NCBI RefSeq assembly: GCF_022201045.2 | Contig: NC_068564.1 | Coordinates: forward strand, 30,161,001-30,225,000 | Reading direction: 5' to 3' | Length of the DNA: 64,000 nucleotides | Source of the DNA: Citrus sinensis | Lineage: Eukaryota > Streptophyta > Magnoliopsida > Sapindales > Rutaceae | Shown: piece after piece, positions 58,541-64,000 of the stretch | Position numbering within the stretch: the first letter of the stretch is position 1 | Layout of the letters: each line of letters begins with the position of its first letter | Position numbers and translations under genes: made by a program | The notes under the pieces: generated by a model | Databases searched by the model: none | What the model was told of the DNA's origin: nothing | Seen by the model: only the letters and a program-made list of their open reading frames with translations

Positions 58541-59387
58541 TTAAGCAGAGGCTGCCTTCACTTTCTCGATGAGGTCGGCAGCATCTTGAACGGTAGCTAT
58601 GTTCTCAGCCCCCTCTTCTCCAACTGAAACCCCAAATTGTTCTTCCAAAGCCATCATTATCTCCACCTGTTCACATTTTTCCAGTGTATACTATCATCTC
58701 ATGATTTAATGCAAATTAAAGTGAAAGAATTTTCATTCTGCTTAATGTGGTATACTGACTGTGTCGAGAGAATCAGCACCCAAGTCGGCAAACTTGGTGT
58801 CAGGAGTAACTGCGCTTAAGTCAATCGACAGTTGCTTGGCAATGGTGCTTTGGACGGTTTGCAGGGTCTCGGGCTGAGCCTGCAGGTCATCAGGTGATCA
58901 ATCGTAATTTATGCTGTGGAACAACATTAACAATAATTGCCAGGAACAGGATTATGAAGTTGTTAGATCTTTACAGCGGAGCATGAAATTGCTGTCTTAA
59001 AGCGTCTGGAATTGTTTTTATAAAACCTGGCTGCTGCCTTGGAGAATTGAAATTTGGGGACGAGCTTTAACCCACTAGATGTACTAGAACCACCTCCCTG
59101 CATTAAAATTTTGATCATTGTCTACTTTAAACAACTTGTTCAATAATGTATTAGAGTCACAGCCGTTATCATAAATGTGGAAATTCAGATGTGCCATAAA
59201 ATAAGTAGAACGTAGTGCAAGTTAAAAGCTATAGCTTCAAAATTAACAGCATGCTATTTGTGCATGGAAATGGGTTATTTCTTACGGCCGTCGAGAACCT
59301 CTTCTGCTGGGAGTTAAAGCCTCTAGCCAAGGCGGTAGCGGGGATTGTGGCCATGGGACATGCAGGAATTGCAAGGAAGGCAGCCAT
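58541..59387 (-). CDS. Plastid acyl carrier protein
   Basis: Four exons (minus): 59,387-59,286; 59,097-58,975; 58,879-58,760; 58,666-58,541. 471 bp, 156 residues. Residues 1 to about 73 are a Ser/Arg/Lys-rich plastid transit peptide ([20 protein letters not shown] at the start). The mature ACP has [14 protein letters not shown], then [11 protein letters not shown] with Ser112 as the 4'-phosphopantetheine attachment site, [15 protein letters not shown] and [13 protein letters not shown]. The protein carries growing acyl chains as thioesters in plastid fatty-acid synthesis. Intron 3 falls three codons after the modified Ser. Length and exon layout fit plant type-II ACP genes. Which isoform it is cannot be told from sequence alone. 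Confidence 0.95.
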
Positions 59388-61764
59388 GTGTGATTTAATT
59401 TATTTGAAACAAAAAAAAAAAAAAAAGTCTTTATTGAATGAAATTGTCACCCAGCAAGTATTCAGAAACTAAAATATCCATATAGTTATATAGGAGTTTT
59501 AAGGTTGGAAATAGGTCAATTGCCGATGATTCCAACGTACTTCTATTATAATTTTGTTTTTGGGTCTTGGAATTGGGCGATGAGCTCCAAGTCTTATATA
59601 ATTTTGTGTTTGTAGTGAATTGAAAAGCACTTTCTAATTAATTAAAGACAAAATTTTGTTCTCATTAATCAAGCATGATCTCGTGTTATTATTATCGAAA
59701 GATCATTAAGATAAGAGATGTGGACACATGACCCCAAAACTTAGACAAATTAAGAAGTGTATCTTTACAAAGAAGATAATTCGAAAACTCCATTACACTT
59801 CGATCTCCTCAATGTCACCTTTTGTTTTTAAAGAAAATGGGTACTTGAGTTGATCTTGAAAAAACGTTCAGTTATTTTGAAAACTTTTCATCATCATATT
59901 GAAGTTGATATAATTAATTTAACCAGAAATAAGGAAGACAAGATTTGATGAACCAAGTGGATGATTTGAAATCTACAGCTATTACGTCATTAAGTATGTG
60001 ACTTGATCTCATAAAATAACAGCAGTAGGCAAGCGCTTGTTTTACTTGTCGATCTTCTGTCATCATAAAAGAAACTTCCAAAATGCATGTTGTTCCTAGT
60101 AGGTCCTCTTGGATGAGATAGAAATCTTGGATGAGATAGAAATGGAATAGGGTTATAACATTGGCCCTAAATTATGATAATACTACAAGTAGTGACGTGC
60201 GTTATACGCTTTCTTTTTTCTCTTTTTCCAATATGGGTCCTCAAAATAAAATTAATGATCTGAATATATATATATATATATATATATATACTAACACTTT
60301 CAATAAATAAAGATCTAGGAGCATAATATCTACTTTTTAGGGTAGTAACAATCAAATTCATTAATTTTAAATACTAAAAATTTTGTTGGCCTTTGTTGTG
60401 ACAGTCGATTTTCTAATGATTACATATTTTGATTGAGCCATTTTAGTTTTTTATGGTTAAATTGTTCTGTTCATGTTTTTTTTTCCCCCTTCTTTATCTT
60501 CTTGTATTATTGCTTCTTTGTTGAATGGGATGACTCACTATCCCCCCATGGTTAGGTTTTCCTCAATTATTTATGCCCCCTACTCGCCACCCGAAGAAAA
60601 AGATAAAAGTCTAATGGGAGAGACTCTTATGAAAGAAAAATACAAACTATGTCTCATAAAGTAATTTTCTCAAAAATATACAATTTTTTTTCTTTTAAAA
60701 TACCTGATACACAATAATTCGTTATTTTAAAATCAATTTAAGATATCAGGATTATTAATGTGGTGTCAATTCATATATATAACACACGTCCAGTAATTGT
60801 GATCGAGGGTTTCACCGCCATGGATATGAAGGAAGGTACCAGAGAAGTTCTAGAAATTCCCATGTTGAATTATCGATGCATTCTCGTGGACAGCTAGCCG
60901 ATAGCTTCTTAATTTTCAATGCATGCGTGCATGTGCATGCAAAGCTTCTGTTAAGTTTTTGCATGCATGCCACCTACAACTGGTATCATGTGCTGGCAAT
61001 AAAATCAATTAAAACTTCATAATACTACAGCTAATATCATGGTAACAGTAAATAAATGAATAGAATGATGCATGGACTGAAGCAAATAAGTGGTCTCTCT
61101 CTCTCTCTCTCTCTCTCTCTGTAGTGGTCATCCCATTTGCCCTTACCTTGTAAAGAAGGTTACAAATGCAAATGTAAAAAGGATTGGCTTTCTAGGGTTT
61201 CTATTGGTTGCAAGTTGATATAGTCCTTCGATAATTATGCCGTATATCAAACTGATAGAGAGAGAATTGTGTGTTTGTGGGTTGTGGCTTTGTTTTGTGT
61301 TTGTTGGTGATAGATTAAAAATTGAATAATGGTCCAGCAACAACAGCAACGGCAACGGCAGCAGCAGCACCGCGCCATGCAACCCCACCACCCCCACTAA
61401 TAGCGGAAAGTGACCACACATTTTTTTGGATTTAATAAAGACTGTGCATGATCGATATCAAGCTAACAAGGGGCTGCATCTTTCATCTTCCATCTTCATC
61501 TTCATTTATCTCATCATTATCCGAGGACAGGACCCTTTCAATAAATGACCAAATTTAATTTATTTTACCATTCCGAAATGTGAAGTTATTTAATAACCCA
61601 CTGAAAGATCACTAATGTCAATAACTCTTTGAGATAAGGACCTGGGCAGAATTAATTGTAAGGAATTCAAATGCATCAATTTTTTACCCAATTATTTTTA
61701 CTCACTGTGGTTAAATCAACGGGACCTCGGATGGGAATCGTAAACCAAGTTTTGAGTGCGTTCG
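59388..61764. other. Intergenic region
   Basis: ACP promoter and 5' UTR first; then AT-rich DNA with a TA microsatellite (60,267-60,291) and a CT microsatellite (61,097-61,121). A Gln-rich 23-codon frame at 61,329 and its antisense are low complexity. No gene seen. Confidence 0.6.
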
Positions 61765-62035
61765 GGTGCGTTTGGGATTGAGGTGCTGTAGCTTTTAAGC
61801 TACAGCTGCTGTAAAAAAAAAGCTGTAATTATGAAACAAAAATTAATAATATATAGTAAATATAAAATTTAAATAATAATTTTGATAAAATTATTAAAGA
61901 TATAATAAATTTTATATTATACAAGTGAAAAATCATAACAATATAACTTAAAAGCTACAACAGTTAGTGTTTACCAAACACTTTAGTGCTGTAGCTTTTA
62001 AGCTACAGCTGCCCAACCTCAATCCCAAACGCACC
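61765..62035. mobile_element. MITE with 20-bp terminal inverted repeats
   Basis: 271 bp. The left end GGTGCGTTTGGGATTGAGGT is matched perfectly by the inverted right end. Just inside each end is the palindrome CTGTAGCTTTTAAGCTACAG. The middle is AT-rich and non-coding. No convincing target duplication was found, so the superfamily is unassigned (hAT-like termini possible). Confidence 0.8.
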
Positions 62036-64000
62036 ATTCATGTGCAGTAACGAGGGTTTTGATATTACGTTATTGGTTCATGACGTTTCGGCAGATTTTA
62101 ATTATACCTAGATATATGCACATTTGTATGGTAACATTACAAGAAAAAATTAAAAAAAAAATTGGTGATTGGATATTAAAGATCCTTTTGGATTGCTTTT
62201 AGGTAGTCTTAAAATGATTTTTTAAAAAAATATTTTTAGTAAAATCACTCCATCTTACTGTAGATTTTAAAAAACAAAGAATGAGTAAATTTGATTTTAA
62301 AAATCACTTTAATATTTAAAAATAACTTTAATTTGATTCTCTTTCTCACTAATTATTTCTATAATACAATTAACAATAATAATTTTAAAAAATACAGAAT
62401 TATCAAACTGGTTCTAAAATAAAACCGACCGAAATAGGGTAATAACATATTTTGAACTTGTAGAGAAACATTCTAATTCTATTAAGAGTGGGAAATGAAG
62501 AAAATAAATAAATAATCTCTAAAAATAAAATGTGACGTTTAGACTTTGACCAAACCACGCGGTTGGTCTGCTGGCAGGTGGAGAGAGTGACGACTGTCAA
62601 ATAAGGTTGGCATTTGGCAATTTTACTTGGCAATTGGCGGGATCTCCAATTTATTATAAATTTTGTCAGCAAGAAGATTATCCAGTCAAAAATAATAATA
62701 ATTTAAATTGTATAATTTGTATTCTCATTTTTAGATTAATCGTAGATGAAAAATAGATTTACATAGACACCTAAATTTAGCTTTTTTTAAAAAAAAAAAT
62801 TGATAATTGAATCTTTTTGTAACAGAAATCAACAAAATTCAGTGCCCAAGCAAAATTTAGATGTGCGTTTATGAAATAGTGGTGAATAGTTGTGGTCTAA
62901 TGTCCGTGAACCCAAACCTGAAAGTCTCAGTGTTTTTGACATTTAAAAAAAAAATTATTTAACAAAATTATACCAAATAAAATAAATAAAATAAAATAAA
63001 AAGAGAGAGAGAGAAAGAAATTGGGTGACACTGATGAATAATAGTGTGAAAGAGAGGTGGGTGGACTGTGCAGGCTTTTTTCGGCGGTGGCAGGCAAGGG
63101 CCAACAAATTGTTTCTCTCCGTGCATCCCACGTGGCAATCTGCATCTGATTGGAGCCTCAAACCTCATCCCCTCAATGGGAAAATTAGCCGTTTGATTGT
63201 GACGCGTCACATCATGTCCGTCACTCTTTTGCAGACGGTCCCACCTTTTCTCCGCCATTTAATCATCGATCGAAATAATGAACCCCCAGTCCCATTTTAA
63301 TATGACCTGCATACGGCGTAAATGACCAAATAAACCCTCCTACATGTTCTGCACCTCTCGCACGAATTTCTTTTATAAGAAAAGAGGAAAAAAAAAAAAA
63401 ACAATAAAATCCATCATTTCATTGTAAGATTGACAACTACCAAATTATTTTTGGTACCGAAAATATATTCGTAGCGATACAATAATAACATTTGGTAGAC
63501 GCTAAATACAGTTTATTAAGCGTTACCGTAACATATGAGGCTAAGGTCTACTCCGGGCGGTGAGCAACGACTTTTCTAAAATTCTGGCCCCACATTCGAA
63601 CTGTACAAGTTTTAATTAATGAAAAAATTGAAGAAAAAAAAATTGTGCTCCCAAAGTGCCTCAAAATTTGAGGGCTGGGTTCGAATCGCAGCTTTTGTGA
63701 TAGTTAAAATAAATCCGGATTTGAAAGGCAATTACTGACTATTATTTGACCTGTCGTCTGCTTTTGTAGGCTTTGAGCGCTGGCTGCGACTGCGAGTTGC
63801 AGTTTTCTCCTGAATTTAGGCGAAAGAAGGAAAGTGGTGCTGGCGGCTGCTCCAGATGTGTATGTAATGTGTAGTAGTAAAAAGAGGATAGAAGATTAAA
63901 GAAATATTTCACAAAAATCTGTTTACTGCTTCTTCTGTGTGAACGGAATCCAATGGATTGGATGAAACTTGAAAGAAATAAAGAGAGAGAGAGAGAGAAA
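62036..64000. other. Intergenic region to window end
   Basis: AT-rich, with GA microsatellites at 63,001-63,018 and 63,982-64,000. GGGTTCGAATCGC at about 63,680 resembles a tRNA B box but no tRNA fold or A box accompanies it; a degenerate SINE is possible. No gene recognised. Confidence 0.55.

Noticed and set aside
61329..61400. Gln/His-rich 23-codon frame
   Set aside because: Trinucleotide repeat composition; no gene context.
63675..63695. GGGTTCGAATCGC resembling a tRNA B box
   Set aside because: No A box, acceptor stem or cloverleaf could be drawn; at most a SINE remnant.
1..64000. CRISPR array, operon or prophage
   Set aside because: The window is plant nuclear DNA with spliced genes; the spaced repeats found (121 bp, 25 bp, 18 bp) are ordinary tandem repeats without spacer structure.

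Overview
This is plant nuclear DNA, almost certainly from a eudicot tree or shrub; the overall look is Citrus-like, but that is an impression, not a test. Support comes from spliced genes with GT-AG introns, plant-only families (TIFY/JAZ, AIP2, FAX1, plastid acyl carrier protein) and nested LTR retrotransposons. There are no bacterial operons, CRISPR arrays, rRNA or tRNA genes.

Left third (1-23,300), a transposon nest. A decayed hAT transposase relic on the minus strand (1-895 and 13,434 to about 14,600) is split by a complete Ty3/gypsy retrotransposon (896-13,428). That element has two 1,385-bp LTRs with no difference seen by eye, a CTTAG target duplication, a tRNA-Asp-type primer site and an open 1,792-residue Gag-Pol. 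Between pol and the 3' LTR it carries three further open frames: a small basic coiled-coil protein, a basic Cys4 protein, and a homologue of the cytokinin-activating enzyme LONELY GUY (LOG) with an altered catalytic signature. This accessory cassette is the most unusual thing in the window. A Ty1/copia element (16,641-23,288, TSD CTAAT) follows; it is killed by three Trp-to-stop changes and by a solo LTR (19,754-21,000, TSD CCACA) in its reverse transcriptase region.

Right two thirds (25,200-59,400), a gene island with eight genes: a RING-H2 E3 ligase (-), a FYVE/ankyrin protein (-, 10 exons), a JAZ/TIFY jasmonate repressor (+, 5 exons), plastid fatty-acid exporter FAX1 (-, 3 exons), an F-box protein (+, 1 exon), the E3 ligase AIP2 (+, 5 exons), a DUF1350 alpha/beta-hydrolase-like plastid protein (+, 9 exons) and a plastid acyl carrier protein (-, 4 exons). 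Exon boundaries were set by hand from GT/AG sites and reading phase, and every model closes in frame. ACP and FAX1 both belong to plastid fatty-acid metabolism; JAZ, AIP2, the F-box protein and the RING-H2 protein belong to hormone or ubiquitin signalling. Nothing suggests that these neighbours are co-regulated.

A degraded copia element with unusual palindromic LTRs, itself hit by a hAT-type MITE, sits in intron 2 of the DUF1350 gene; that intron splits the codon of the putative nucleophile serine. The Jas intron of the JAZ gene is 237 bp, in frame and stop-free, so its retention would insert 79 residues including a hydrophobic segment. The last 4.6 kb hold only a MITE and simple repeats.
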